Assembly (NCBI GenBank): GCA_002720475.1
Contig: PBIL01000006.1
Span: 22,892-71,999, forward strand
Length of the DNA: 49,108 nucleotides
Reading direction: 5' to 3'
Source: Roseovarius sp.
GTDB lineage: Bacteria; Pseudomonadota; Alphaproteobacteria; Rhodobacterales; Rhodobacteraceae
Shown piece after piece: positions 7,453-15,937 of this stretch. The notes beneath the pieces are model-generated. The model was not told where the DNA came from. It worked only from the letters and a program-made list of their open reading frames with translations, and searched no databases. Position 1 is the stretch's first letter; the number at the start of each line of letters is the position of its first letter. The position numbers and the translations under genes are program-made.

Positions 7453-8427
7453 GGGATGCGTTTGGAAATCTCAACGACGCAGGACGTGTTCCGGCTGGCG
7501 CAGGTCTTTACCATCAGCCGGGGCTCGCGAACCGAGGCGCGGGTGCTGACGGTCCAGGTGCGGGATGGCGGCCTGACCGGCCGGGGCGAATGCGTGCCCT
7601 ACGCCCGCTATGGCGAGACGCCCGAAAGCGTGGCAGCGCAGATCGAGGGGCTGCCCGGGCAGTTCGACCGCGCCGCCCTGCAAGAGCTTCTGCCGCCGGG
7701 TGCCGCGCGCAACGCGGTGGATTGCGCGCTGTGGGATCTGGCGGCCAAGCAGGCGGGACGGCGGGTCTGGGAGCTGGCCGGGCTGCCCGCCCCTCGCCCC
7801 GAGATCACCGCCTACACGCTCTCGCTCGACAGCGCGCAGGCGATGGAGGCGCAGGCCGCCCGGCACGCGCACCGGCCGCTTCTCAAGATCAAGCTCGGCA
7901 CGCCCGACGACATGCCCCGGCTCGAGGCGGTGCGGCGCGGCGCACCCAAGGCGCGCATCATCGTCGATGCCAACGAGGGCTGGAGCGCCGAGATCTATGC
8001 CGATCTCGCGCCGCATCTTGTGCGCCTCGGCGTGGCGCTGGTGGAACAGCCGCTGCCCGCCGGGGAGGACGACGCGCTCGTCGGGCTGGACCGCCCGGTG
8101 CCGCTCTGCGCCGATGAATCCTGCCACGACCGCGCCAGCCTGCCCGCGCTCAGGGGCAAGTATGACCTGGTCAACATCAAGCTCGACAAGACCGGCGGGC
8201 TGACCGAGGCGCTGAAGCTGCGCGAGGCCGCCGAGGCCGAGGGCTACGGCATCTTCGTCGGCTGCATGGTTGGCTCCAGCCTTGCCATGGCACCGGCGGT
8301 GCTTTTGGCGCAGGGGGCGGCCTTCACCGACCTCGACGGCCCGCTGCTGCTTGCCGAGGACCGTGCGCACGCCCTGAAATACGATGCCGCCGGGGTTCAC
8401 CCGCCCGAGGCCGCGCTCTGGGGCTGA
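7447..8427 (+). CDS. dgcA: N-acetyl-D-glutamate racemase, enolase superfamily
   Basis: This 326-aa enolase-superfamily protein resembles dipeptide epimerases. Beside dgcN it is best read as DgcA, which racemises N-acetyl-D-Glu to N-acetyl-L-Glu. Catalytic features are complete: KIK in LLKIKLG (Lys147 and Lys149), metal ligands Asp174 (VDANEGW), Glu200 (VEQPLP) and Asp223 (CADES), and the second-side lysine in VNIKLDKTGG (245/248). The start is ambiguous. ATG at 7447 lies inside the dispersed repeat, ATG at 7456 is nine bases on, and GTG at 7411 is also open. I prefer 7447. If the neighbour were not DgcN, an L-Ala-D/L-Glu epimerase for murein peptides would be the alternative. Confidence 0.88.
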   Translation: MKGMRLEISTTQDVFRLAQVFTISRGSRTEARVLTVQVRDGGLTGRGECVPYARYGETPESVAAQIEGLPGQFDRAALQELLPPGAARNAVDCALWDLAAKQAGRRVWELAGLPAPRPEITAYTLSLDSAQAMEAQAARHAHRPLLKIKLGTPDDMPRLEAVRRGAPKARIIVDANEGWSAEIYADLAPHLVRLGVALVEQPLPAGEDDALVGLDRPVPLCADESCHDRASLPALRGKYDLVNIKLDKTGGLTEALKLREAAEAEGYGIFVGCMVGSSLAMAPAVLLAQGAAFTDLDGPLLLAEDRAHALKYDAAGVHPPEAALWG

Positions 8428-8433
8428 GGCGGG

Positions 8434-8883
8434 TCAGTTCCGCCCGACGATCTGGCTCAGGAAGACACCGCCCGCCATCATCAGCATCCCGGCAAGCCGC
8501 AGCGCCCCGACCGGGCTGTGCCGCGCGCCGAAAAGCCCGAAATGGTCGATCAGCCCGGCCGAGACGATCTGTCCGAGCAGCACGAAGAAGATCGCGTTGC
8601 CGATCCCGAAGCCGGGCGCGATCCAGGTGATGGACAGGACGTAGAAGGCCACCAGCACGCCGCCGAGAAAGAGATGGGCAGGCACCGCGACCAGCCCCCG
8701 GAACGAGCCGCCGGCCACGACCAGCGTCGCGCCGCTGCACAGCAGCGCCACGACAAAGAGGATGAGCGCCGCAGCCGCAGGCGAGCCGAGCCGCTGGCCA
8801 AGCGCCGCGTTGAGCGCCGCAAGCACGGGAACCCCGACCCCTGCGGCCAGCATGATGAGCGCGGCATACGGCGTGGATGACAT
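8434..8883 (-). CDS. DMT-family membrane protein (DUF606/YdcZ type)
   Basis: This 149-aa protein is almost entirely hydrophobic and has about five membrane segments. It matches the DUF606 branch of the drug/metabolite transporter superfamily: GVGVPVLAALNAALGQRLGSP near the N-terminus, FYVLSITWIAP in the middle and GRN at the end. Members of this branch are short and often work as pairs or homodimers. The transported compound is unknown. It stands convergent to dgcA with a 6-nt gap and divergent from the D-amino-acid transaminase, so export or uptake of an amino-acid-related molecule is a reasonable guess but no more. The ATG is preceded by GAAAGGAAAAGCC. Confidence 0.8.
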   Translation of the reverse strand: MSSTPYAALIMLAAGVGVPVLAALNAALGQRLGSPAAAALILFVVALLCSGATLVVAGGSFRGLVAVPAHLFLGGVLVAFYVLSITWIAPGFGIGNAIFFVLLGQIVSAGLIDHFGLFGARHSPVGALRLAGMLMMAGGVFLSQIVGRN

Positions 8884-8984
8884 GGCTTTTCCTTTCTTGC
8901 GTTTCGCGCTAGGCGGTTCGGGAAGAGGGCGTGGCGGTGTGGCCCGGCCAGCTTGCGCGCGCCAGCCTGCACAGGAGAGATAGA

Positions 8985-9848
8985 ATGAGCCGGACGGTAT
9001 ATGTCAACGGAGACTACCTGCCCGAGACCGAAGCGAAGGTCTCGATCTTCGATCGCGGCTTCCTGATGGCCGATGCGGTCTATGAGGTGACAAGCGTGCT
9101 GGACGGACGGCTCATCGATTTTCCCGGACATCTCGCGCGGCTCGAACGCTCGCTGTCCGAGCTCGACATGAAGAAACCCGCAGCCTTCGACGAGCTGCTG
9201 GAGATCCACCGCGAGCTGGTGCGCCGCAACGACCTCGGCGATGGGATGATCTATCTCCAGATCACCCGCGGCAGCGACGGCGACCGCGATTTCGTCTTCC
9301 CCGACCCCGAGACGACCGAACCGACGCTGGTGCTTTTCACCCAGTCGAAGCCGGGTCTTGCCGACCACCCGGCAGCGAAGCGCGGCATCAAGGTGATCGG
9401 TATCGAGGATATCCGCTGGGGCCGCCGCGACATCAAGACGGTGCAGCTTCTCTATCCGTCCATGGGGAAGATGATCGCGAAACGGGCAGGCGCGGATGAC
9501 GCCTGGATGGTCGAGGACGGCTTCGTGACGGAGGGCACGTCGAACAACGCCTATATCGTGAGGGGCAACACCATCGTTACCCGGCAGCTCTCCACCGACA
9601 TCCTGCACGGGATCACCCGTGCCGCCGTGCTGCGCATGGCGCGCGAGGCGCAGATGCAGGTCGAGGAGCGGCCCTTCACCCTGGAGGAGGCGCGCGCCGC
9701 CGACGAGGCCTTTGTCACTTCCGCCTCGGCCTTCGTCATGCCTGTGGTGGAAATCGACGGGGTGGCCCTTGGCGATGGCACCCCAGGCCCGGTGGCCACC
9801 CGTCTGCGCGAAATCTATATCGAGGAAAGTCGCAAGGCCGCGATCTGA
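8985..9848 (+). CDS. dat: D-amino-acid transaminase
   Basis: This 287-aa fold-type IV PLP enzyme transfers amino groups between D-amino acids (D-Ala, D-Glu, D-Asp) and 2-oxo acids. The N-terminus VYVNGDYLPETEAKVSIFDR and FLMADAVYEV are typical of the family. The PLP lysine is Lys151 in RRDIKTVQLL, and EGTSNNAYIV is the phosphate-loop region. The branch is closer to D-alanine aminotransferases than to branched-chain enzymes, because the motif after the lysine and the 287-aa length fit the former. AGGAGA at 8973-8978 selects the ATG. Together with ald, dgcN and dgcA it gives the region enzymes for both D-Glu and D-Ala. Confidence 0.9.
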   Translation: MSRTVYVNGDYLPETEAKVSIFDRGFLMADAVYEVTSVLDGRLIDFPGHLARLERSLSELDMKKPAAFDELLEIHRELVRRNDLGDGMIYLQITRGSDGDRDFVFPDPETTEPTLVLFTQSKPGLADHPAAKRGIKVIGIEDIRWGRRDIKTVQLLYPSMGKMIAKRAGADDAWMVEDGFVTEGTSNNAYIVRGNTIVTRQLSTDILHGITRAAVLRMAREAQMQVEERPFTLEEARAADEAFVTSASAFVMPVVEIDGVALGDGTPGPVATRLREIYIEESRKAAI

Positions 9849-9861
9849 GCGCGTCCCGCGC

Positions 9862-10650
9862 TCAGGCCGGCATCCCGCCGTCGCTGTCATCGCCCGCCTC
9901 TTCCAGCAGGCGGTTCATGTCGGGCACTGTGACGCGGCGCTTGCCCTCGAGCGCGATCACCCCGTCCTTCTTCAGCGCCGATATCTGGCGGCTCACCGTC
10001 TCGAGCGTGAGGCCGAGGTAATCGGCCATCGCCTCTCGCGTCAGCGGCAGATCGAAGACCAGCGGCCCGCTCCTGCCGTCAAGGTGCAGCGCCGCGTCGC
10101 GCCGCCCGATGATCGCCAGAAGCGAGGCGATCTTTTCCCGCGCGGTCTTGCGCCCCAGCACCAGCATCCATTCGCGCGCGGCGTCGAGCTCGTCGAGCGT
10201 CATCTCGAGCAGGCGCTGCGCGATATGCGGCGTGCGCGCCATCATCTCCTCGAACGGCTTGCGGCGGAAACAGCACATGACGATATCGGTCGTGGCCACC
10301 ACGTCATAGGCGGCACGGTCGCGGCCCGGACGGCCCACGAAATCCGAGGGCAGGAGAAGCCCCACCATCTGCGTGCGCCCGTCCTCCATCGTCTGCGTCA
10401 GCGTGGCGATGCCCGAGACGACCGAGGCCACGAAATCCATCGGGTCGCCCGACCAGATCACCGTCTGCCCGGCCTGAAAACTTCGATAATACTTGATCGA
10501 GTCGAGCCGGTCGAGCTCGTGGGGCTCGCAGCGCGCGCAAACGGCGCGATACCGGATCGGGCAATCCGAGCAGTCCTGCACATGCGTATCGGCAAAATTT
10601 CCAAGCGTGGCCACGGCAGCGTTCCCGCGATTGATCTGGGTCAAGGACAT
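9862..10650 (-). CDS. fnrL: FnrL, oxygen-sensing Crp/Fnr regulator
   Basis: From ATG at 10650 the protein is 262 aa. Four cysteines at residues 27, 30, 38 and 41 (CSDCPIRYRAVCARC) and the CC in DIVMCCFRRK provide ligands for an oxygen-labile 4Fe-4S cluster. A cyclic-nucleotide-like beta-roll follows. The recognition helix is LTLETVSRQISALKK, whose E-x-x-S-R is the pattern of regulators that read TTGAT. A matching box lies at 10631-10644, inside the first codons as drawn here, so the true start could be a GTG further in (10614). No good Shine-Dalgarno precedes 10650. The gene is divergent from hemN, a classic FnrL target. Confidence 0.92.
   Translation of the reverse strand: MSLTQINRGNAAVATLGNFADTHVQDCSDCPIRYRAVCARCEPHELDRLDSIKYYRSFQAGQTVIWSGDPMDFVASVVSGIATLTQTMEDGRTQMVGLLLPSDFVGRPGRDRAAYDVVATTDIVMCCFRRKPFEEMMARTPHIAQRLLEMTLDELDAAREWMLVLGRKTAREKIASLLAIIGRRDAALHLDGRSGPLVFDLPLTREAMADYLGLTLETVSRQISALKKDGVIALEGKRRVTVPDMNRLLEEAGDDSDGGMPA
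10631..10644. promoter_or_regulatory. FNR box between fnrL and hemN
   Basis: TTGATCTGGGTCAA fits the FNR consensus TTGAT-N4-ATCAA with one substitution in the right half. Its centre is 41.5 nt upstream of the second ATG of hemN (10679). It probably mediates FnrL control of hemN, of fnrL itself, or of both. Confidence 0.75.
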
Positions 10651-10672
10651 TAGGTGAGTCGAAGGTAATCCT

Positions 10673-12034
10673 ATGTGCATGGATACGCAAACCAAACTGG
10701 GCAGTCTGGGTCTTTTTGACGCCAAGGTGCCGCGCTACACAAGCTACCCGACAGCCCCGCATTTCAGCCGGACGGTCGGGGCGGCCGAGTTCGAGGGCTG
10801 GATCGGGGCCATTCCCGAAGGCGCGGAAATCTCGCTCTACGTGCATGTGCCTTTCTGCCGCAGGCTTTGCTGGTTCTGCGCCTGCCGCACCCAGGGCACG
10901 CAATCAGATGCGCCGGTGGCCGCCTATCTGGAGACGCTCAAGACCGAGATCGCCATGCTGGGCCGGATCCTGCCCGCCCGCGTGCGCCTGTCACGGCTCC
11001 ACTGGGGGGGCGGCACGCCGACGCTGCTCTCTCCCGCGATGATGACCGAGCTTGCCGGCGCGATCCGCGAGATTGCTCCCTTCACCGCAACCACGGAATT
11101 CTCGGTCGAGATCGACCCGAACGAGATCGACGGCCCGCGCCTTGACGCGCTGGCCGAGGCGGGGATGAACCGCGCCTCGATCGGCGTGCAGGATTTCGAC
11201 GACGAGATCCAGAAGACCATCGGCCGGATCCAGGGCTATGACATCACCCGGCAGGCGGCCGAGGAGATCCGCGCGCGCGGCGTCCAGAGCCTCAACGCCG
11301 ACATCCTCTACGGCCTGCCCCATCAGAGCCGGGCGCGCATCACCGAGAGCGTGCAGAAACTCCTCTCGCTCGGCCCCGACCGGGTGGCGCTTTATGGCTA
11401 TGCGCATGTGCCCTGGATGGCCAAGCGCCAGCAGCTGATCCCGTCGGATGCGCTGCCCACCCCTCAGGAACGCCTCGCGCTATTCGAGACGGCGCGGCGG
11501 CTCTTTCTCTGGGACGGCTATGACGAGATCGGGATCGATCATTTCGCCACCCCCTCCGACGGGCTGAGCGTGGCGGGACGCGCCGGGCGGCTCAGGCGCA
11601 ATTTCCAGGGCTATACCGACGACACGGCCGAGGTGCTGATCGGGCTCGGGGCCTCGGCCATCTCGCGCTTCCCGCAAGGCTATGCGCAGAACGCGCCGGC
11701 CACCGGCGCGCATACCGCGGCGATCCGCGAGGGGCGCTTCTCCACCACCCGCGGCCATGCCTTCTCGGATGAGGACCGGCTCCGCGGGCGCCTGATCGAG
11801 GCGCTGATGTGCGATTTCCGCGTGGATGCGGCCGAGATCACCCGCGATTTCGCCATCGCGCCCGAGGCGCTGCACGAGATTCTTTCGGATGTGGACCGCG
11901 CCTTCGCGGGTCATCTGCGGCTCGACGAGGGCGGGCTCATTATCCCGCCCGACGCGCGCCCGCTTACCCGGATGGTCGCGCGCCGCTTCGACGCCTACGA
12001 GATGAACGCCGAGGGCCATTCCCTCGCGGTCTGA
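10673..12034 (+). CDS. hemN: Oxygen-independent coproporphyrinogen III oxidase
   Basis: This 453-aa radical SAM enzyme decarboxylates coproporphyrinogen III to protoporphyrinogen IX without oxygen. The cluster motif is CRRLCWFC (Cys62, 66, 69), preceded by YTSYPTAPHF and LYVHVPFC and followed by HWGGGTPT. The NSIGVQDFD-like region reads ASIGVQDFDDEIQKTIGRIQ, and the C-terminal HemN domain is present. Length agrees with the genuine HemN subgroup rather than the shorter HemW. GAAGG at 10661-10665 suits the ATG at 10673, while a second ATG at 10679 is also possible. The FNR box upstream implies induction at low oxygen. It is convergent with yejF, with only 6 nt between the genes. Confidence 0.95.
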   Translation: MCMDTQTKLGSLGLFDAKVPRYTSYPTAPHFSRTVGAAEFEGWIGAIPEGAEISLYVHVPFCRRLCWFCACRTQGTQSDAPVAAYLETLKTEIAMLGRILPARVRLSRLHWGGGTPTLLSPAMMTELAGAIREIAPFTATTEFSVEIDPNEIDGPRLDALAEAGMNRASIGVQDFDDEIQKTIGRIQGYDITRQAAEEIRARGVQSLNADILYGLPHQSRARITESVQKLLSLGPDRVALYGYAHVPWMAKRQQLIPSDALPTPQERLALFETARRLFLWDGYDEIGIDHFATPSDGLSVAGRAGRLRRNFQGYTDDTAEVLIGLGASAISRFPQGYAQNAPATGAHTAAIREGRFSTTRGHAFSDEDRLRGRLIEALMCDFRVDAAEITRDFAIAPEALHEILSDVDRAFAGHLRLDEGGLIIPPDARPLTRMVARRFDAYEMNAEGHSLAV

Positions 12035-12040
12035 CCGGGC

Positions 12041-13627
12041 TCAGCCCCGATCAAGCGCCGCCGCCAGAAGCGTGCGCGCATACTCGGTCCGGGGCGCGGA
12101 AAAGAGCGTCTCGGCCTCGCCCGCCTCGATCACGTCGCCCCCCTTCATCACCATCACCCGGTGGCTCATGGCGCGCACCACGTGAAGGTCATGGCTGATG
12201 AAGAGATAGGCCAGCCCGTATTTGCGCTGGAGCGCGCGCAGGAGATCCACGATCTGCACCTGCACCGTCATGTCGAGCGCGCTCGTCGGCTCGTCGAGCA
12301 CCACGAGGCGCGGCCGCAGGATCATCGCGCGGGCGATGGCGATGCGCTGCCGCTGCCCGCCGGAAAATTCGTGCGGGTAGCGGTCCATCATCGCGGGGTC
12401 GAGCCCGACCTCGCCCATCACCTCGGCCACCAGGTCGCGCTCGGGCCGCCCCCCGGGGTTGCCATGCACGCCCAGCCCCTCGGCGATGATCTGCGCGGCC
12501 GTCATGCGCGGGCTGAGGCTGCCGAACGGGTCCTGAAAGACGATCTGCATCTCGGCCCGCCGCCGCCGCAGCTTGCGCGTGGACCAGCCATGCACATCCT
12601 CGCCCGAGAAGCGGATCGCGCCCTCGGACGCGATGAGCCGCATGATCGCCAGCGCCAGCGTGGTCTTGCCCGAGCCCGATTCCCCCACGATTCCCAGCGT
12701 CTCGCCCGCCCGCACCGTCAGCGTCGCGGCGTTCACGGCCTTCACATGCCCCACGGTGCGCCGCAGAAAGCCTTTCTGGATCGGGAACCACACCTTCAGG
12801 TGCCGCGTCTCCACCACGACCGGCGCGTCCTCGGGCACCGGCGCGGGCCCGCCGGTCGCGTGCGCGGCCAGCAGCTTGCGCGTATAGGGATGCGCGGGCG
12901 CGGCAAAGACCTGCGCCACCGGCCCGGCCTCGACGATCTCGCCATCCTTCATCACGCAGACCCGGTCGGCGATGCGCTTCACGATGCCAAGGTCATGGGT
13001 AATGAACAGAAGGCCCATCCCCTCCTCGCGCTTCAACTCGGCGAGCAGGTCGAGGATCTGCGCCTGGATGGTCACGTCAAGCGCGGTGGTCGGCTCGTCC
13101 GCGATCAGGATGTCGGGCTTGTTGGCAAGCGCCATGGCGATCATCACCCGCTGCCGCTGCCCGCCCGAGAGCTGATGCGGATAGGCCCCGAGACGGCTTG
13201 CCGCCTCACGGATGCCCACACGCTCCAGCAGCTCCACGATCCGCCCGCGCGCCGCCTCCCCGGTCAGGCCCTGGTGCAGCTCGAGGCTCTCGCGCAGCTG
13301 CTTTTCCAGCGTGTGCAGCGGGTTGAGGCTGGTCATCGGCTCCTGGAAGATGAAGCTGATATCGTTGCCCCGCACCTGCCGCAATCGCCGCTCATCCGCG
13401 CCGATCATCTCCTGGCCCGCATAGGTGACGCTGCCCGTCACCTCGGCCGAAGCGCCGAGCAGAGAGACAGTGGACAGCGCCGTGACAGACTTGCCCGAGC
13501 CGCTCTCGCCCACCAGCGCCACCGTCTCGCCCCGGTCGAGGCTGAACGAGACGCCCTTCACCGCCGGGATCACCTGCCCGTCCTGCCGAAAGCGCACGCG
13601 CAGGTCCCTGACCTCGAGAAGGCTCAT
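12041..13627 (-). CDS. yejF: YejF, double ATPase of the YejABEF peptide importer
   Basis: This 528-aa protein has two ABC ATPase domains joined head to tail. The first carries GESGSGKS near residue 40, LSGGQRQR and [12 protein letters not shown]. The second, from about 280, carries [24 protein letters not shown] and [12 protein letters not shown]. The system imports oligopeptides, including microcin C-like compounds in enterobacteria. The start codon overlaps the stop of yejE by 4 nt (ATGA), so translation is probably coupled. It is last in the operon and its stop faces hemN. Confidence 0.95.
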   Translation of the reverse strand: MSLLEVRDLRVRFRQDGQVIPAVKGVSFSLDRGETVALVGESGSGKSVTALSTVSLLGASAEVTGSVTYAGQEMIGADERRLRQVRGNDISFIFQEPMTSLNPLHTLEKQLRESLELHQGLTGEAARGRIVELLERVGIREAASRLGAYPHQLSGGQRQRVMIAMALANKPDILIADEPTTALDVTIQAQILDLLAELKREEGMGLLFITHDLGIVKRIADRVCVMKDGEIVEAGPVAQVFAAPAHPYTRKLLAAHATGGPAPVPEDAPVVVETRHLKVWFPIQKGFLRRTVGHVKAVNAATLTVRAGETLGIVGESGSGKTTLALAIMRLIASEGAIRFSGEDVHGWSTRKLRRRRAEMQIVFQDPFGSLSPRMTAAQIIAEGLGVHGNPGGRPERDLVAEVMGEVGLDPAMMDRYPHEFSGGQRQRIAIARAMILRPRLVVLDEPTSALDMTVQVQIVDLLRALQRKYGLAYLFISHDLHVVRAMSHRVMVMKGGDVIEAGEAETLFSAPRTEYARTLLAAALDRG

Positions 13628-14733
13628 TGAAACGTCTTTCTGGGATCGAACGCGTCGCGCACGCCCTCGAAGATGAAGACCAAGAGCGAGAGCATGATGG
13701 CAAAGGCGAAAAACGCGGTGAAGGCCAGCCAGGGGGCCTGAAGGTTCTGCTTGGCCTGTAGCGTCAATTCCCCCAGCGAGGGCGAGGAGGACGGCAGCCC
13801 GAACCCGAGGAAATCCAGCCCCGCCAGAAGCGAGATCGTGCCCGTGATGACAAAGGGCAGCATCGTGAGCGTCGCCACCATCGCATTGGGCAGCATGTGG
13901 CGGAACATGATCGTGAGGTTCGAGACGCCAAGCGCCTTGGCCGCGCGCACGTATTCGAGGTTGCGCGCGCGCAGGAACTCGGCGCGCACCACGCCCACCA
14001 GCGCCATCCAGCCGAAGAGCACCGTAATCACCACCAGAAGCCAGAAACTGCGCGGCAGGATCGCGAAGAGGATGATGATGACGTAAAGCTGCGGGGTGGA
14101 CGCCCAGATCTCGATGATCCGCTGAAAGATCAGGTCGGTGCGCCCGCCGAAATAGCCCTGCACCGCGCCCGCGAAGATCCCGATCACCGAGGAAAGCGCC
14201 GTCACGATCAGCGTGAACATCACCGACAGGCGGAACCCGTAGATCACCCGCGCCAGCACGTCGCGCTTGGTATCGTCGGTGCCAAGCCAGTTCTGCGCAT
14301 TGGGCGGCAGGGGCGCGGCCCCGTCGCGATCCACGATCGTGTCATAGCTGTAGGGGATGGGCGGCCAGATCGCCCAGCCCTTCATGATCGTCTCGCCATC
14401 GACCACGCCGTCGCCCGCATCCGTCATGACCCCCTCGGGATCGTCGAAACAGGTATCGAGCCCGCCCGAGACGATCAGGCACTGCACCTCCGGGTCGCGA
14501 TAGATCGCCTCGGTCTCGAAATCCCCGCCGAAGGCCGTCTCGGGGTAGAAGCGGAAGATCGGCATGTAGAACCCGCCGCGATACTGCACGAGGATCGGCT
14601 TGTCATTGGCCACGAACTCGGCAAAGAGCGTGACGGTGAAGATCACCGAAAAGAGGACAAGCGACCAGAAGGCGCGACCGTTGCGACGGAAATTGCGCCA
14701 GCGGCGCTGATTGAGCGGCGAGAGCCGGATCAC
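13624..14733 (-). CDS. yejE: YejE, permease of the YejABEF peptide importer
   Basis: This 369-aa inner-membrane permease belongs to the DppC-like half of the Yej transporter. The N-terminus SPLNQRRWRNFRRNGRAFWSL and the long periplasmic segment with GGFYMPIFRFYPETAFGGDF and YDTIVDRDGAAPLPP are specific to YejE. The coupling region is EYVRAAKALGVSNLTIMFRHM. Translation starts at GTG 14733; AAGGAGGGG lies 5 nt upstream and is formed partly by the 3' end of a dispersed repeat. yejB ends 91 bp upstream and that gap is entirely repeat and hairpin. Confidence 0.95.
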   Translation of the reverse strand: MIRLSPLNQRRWRNFRRNGRAFWSLVLFSVIFTVTLFAEFVANDKPILVQYRGGFYMPIFRFYPETAFGGDFETEAIYRDPEVQCLIVSGGLDTCFDDPEGVMTDAGDGVVDGETIMKGWAIWPPIPYSYDTIVDRDGAAPLPPNAQNWLGTDDTKRDVLARVIYGFRLSVMFTLIVTALSSVIGIFAGAVQGYFGGRTDLIFQRIIEIWASTPQLYVIIILFAILPRSFWLLVVITVLFGWMALVGVVRAEFLRARNLEYVRAAKALGVSNLTIMFRHMLPNAMVATLTMLPFVITGTISLLAGLDFLGFGLPSSSPSLGELTLQAKQNLQAPWLAFTAFFAFAIMLSLLVFIFEGVRDAFDPRKTFQ

Positions 14734-14743
14734 CGCGCCCCTC

Positions 14744-14765
14744 CTTCACCGTTGCCGAAATACTC
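14744..14765 (-). repeat. 22-bp dispersed element, copy B (upstream of yejE)
   Basis: Read on the minus strand, the copy opens GAGTATTT and ends GGTGAAG, matching copy A at 17 of 22 positions. The GAAG continues into GAGGGG and forms the ribosome-binding site of yejE. Confidence 0.7.
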
Positions 14766-14774
14766 CGGGGGAGT

Positions 14775-14806
14775 CGCGCCGCAGGCGCGGCGGGGGCAGC
14801 GCCCCC
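14775..14806. repeat. Two consecutive GC hairpins between yejB and yejE
   Basis: CGCGCC (14775-14780) pairs with GGCGCG (14784-14789) and GGGGGC (14792-14797) pairs with GCCCCC (14801-14806), both over 3-nt loops. They abut repeat copy B. The hairpins could attenuate transcription or protect upstream mRNA inside the yej operon. Confidence 0.6.
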
Positions 14807-14824
14807 CTGATGCGCGCCCCATCC

Positions 14825-15919
14825 TCAGCCCTCCCGCTTCTCGAAATCGATCCGCGGATCGACCAGCACATACATGAGATCCGACAGGATCCCGACCACG
14901 AGGCCGATCAGCCCGAACAGGAACAGCGTGCCGAACATCACCGGGTAATCCCGGCTTACCGCCGCCTCGAAGCCGAGCCGCCCCAGCCCGTCGAGCGAAA
15001 AGATCGTCTCGATCAGGACCGAGCCGCCGAAGAACACCCCGATGAACACCGCCGGAAACCCCGCGATCACGATCAGCATGGCGTTGCGGAAGACATGGCC
15101 GTAAAGTACGCGCCGCTCCGACAGCCCCTTGGCGCGCGCGGTCATGACATAGTGCTTCTTGATCTCGTCGAGAAAGCTGTTCTTCGTGAGCAGCGTCAGC
15201 GTGGCGAAGGCCGAGATGGTGGCGGCGATCACCGGCAGGGTGATGTGCCACAGGTAATCGACGATCTTGCCCCAGAGGCTCATCTGCTCGAAATTGTCCG
15301 AGGTGAGCCCCCGCAGCGGGAAGATCTGCCAGTAGCTGCCCCCGGCGAACAGCACCAGAAGCATGATCGCAAACAGGAACGCCGGGATCGCATAGGCCAC
15401 GATGATCAGCCCGCTTGTCCAGGTGTCGAAGCGCGTCCCGTCGCGCACCGCCTTGGCCACGCCGAGCGGGATCGACACGAGATAGGCGATGAGCGTGGAC
15501 CAAAGCCCCAGCGTGATCGAGACCGGCATCTTTTCCAGCACCAGGTCGAGCACCTCGATCTTGCGGAAATAGCTCTCGCCGAAATCGAAGCGCATGTAGT
15601 TCCACATCATGTTGAGGAACCGCTCCAGCGGCGGCTTGTCGAGGCCGAATTGCCGTTCCAGTTCCTCGATCAGCTCCGGCGGCAGGCCGCGCGCGCCGAG
15701 ATAGCGGTCATTGCCCCCCGCCGCGCCGACAAGATCCTGCCCGGTATCCGAGCCCGCCCCGGCGAAGCTCTCGAAGACGTTGCCCTGGCCCTGCATGTTG
15801 GCGATCATCTGCTCGACCGGGCCGCCCGGCACGAATTGCACCAGCGCGAAATTGATGATCATGATGCCCAGAAGCGTCGGCACGATGAGCGCCAGCCGCC
15901 GCAGGATATAGCCCCCCAT
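14825..15919 (-). CDS. yejB: YejB, permease of the YejABEF peptide importer
   Basis: This 364-aa DppB-like permease begins [20 protein letters not shown], the usual first membrane helix. The periplasmic loop has the YejB signature [12 protein letters not shown] and [18 protein letters not shown]. The coupling loop is [20 protein letters not shown] and the protein ends with [12 protein letters not shown]. It sits 18 nt downstream of yejA in the same direction, so the two share a transcript. Function follows the family: the membrane pore of an oligopeptide importer. Confidence 0.95.
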   Translation of the reverse strand: MGGYILRRLALIVPTLLGIMIINFALVQFVPGGPVEQMIANMQGQGNVFESFAGAGSDTGQDLVGAAGGNDRYLGARGLPPELIEELERQFGLDKPPLERFLNMMWNYMRFDFGESYFRKIEVLDLVLEKMPVSITLGLWSTLIAYLVSIPLGVAKAVRDGTRFDTWTSGLIIVAYAIPAFLFAIMLLVLFAGGSYWQIFPLRGLTSDNFEQMSLWGKIVDYLWHITLPVIAATISAFATLTLLTKNSFLDEIKKHYVMTARAKGLSERRVLYGHVFRNAMLIVIAGFPAVFIGVFFGGSVLIETIFSLDGLGRLGFEAAVSRDYPVMFGTLFLFGLIGLVVGILSDLMYVLVDPRIDFEKREG

Positions 15920-15937
15920 CTCAGAGCGTCCCCCCGG

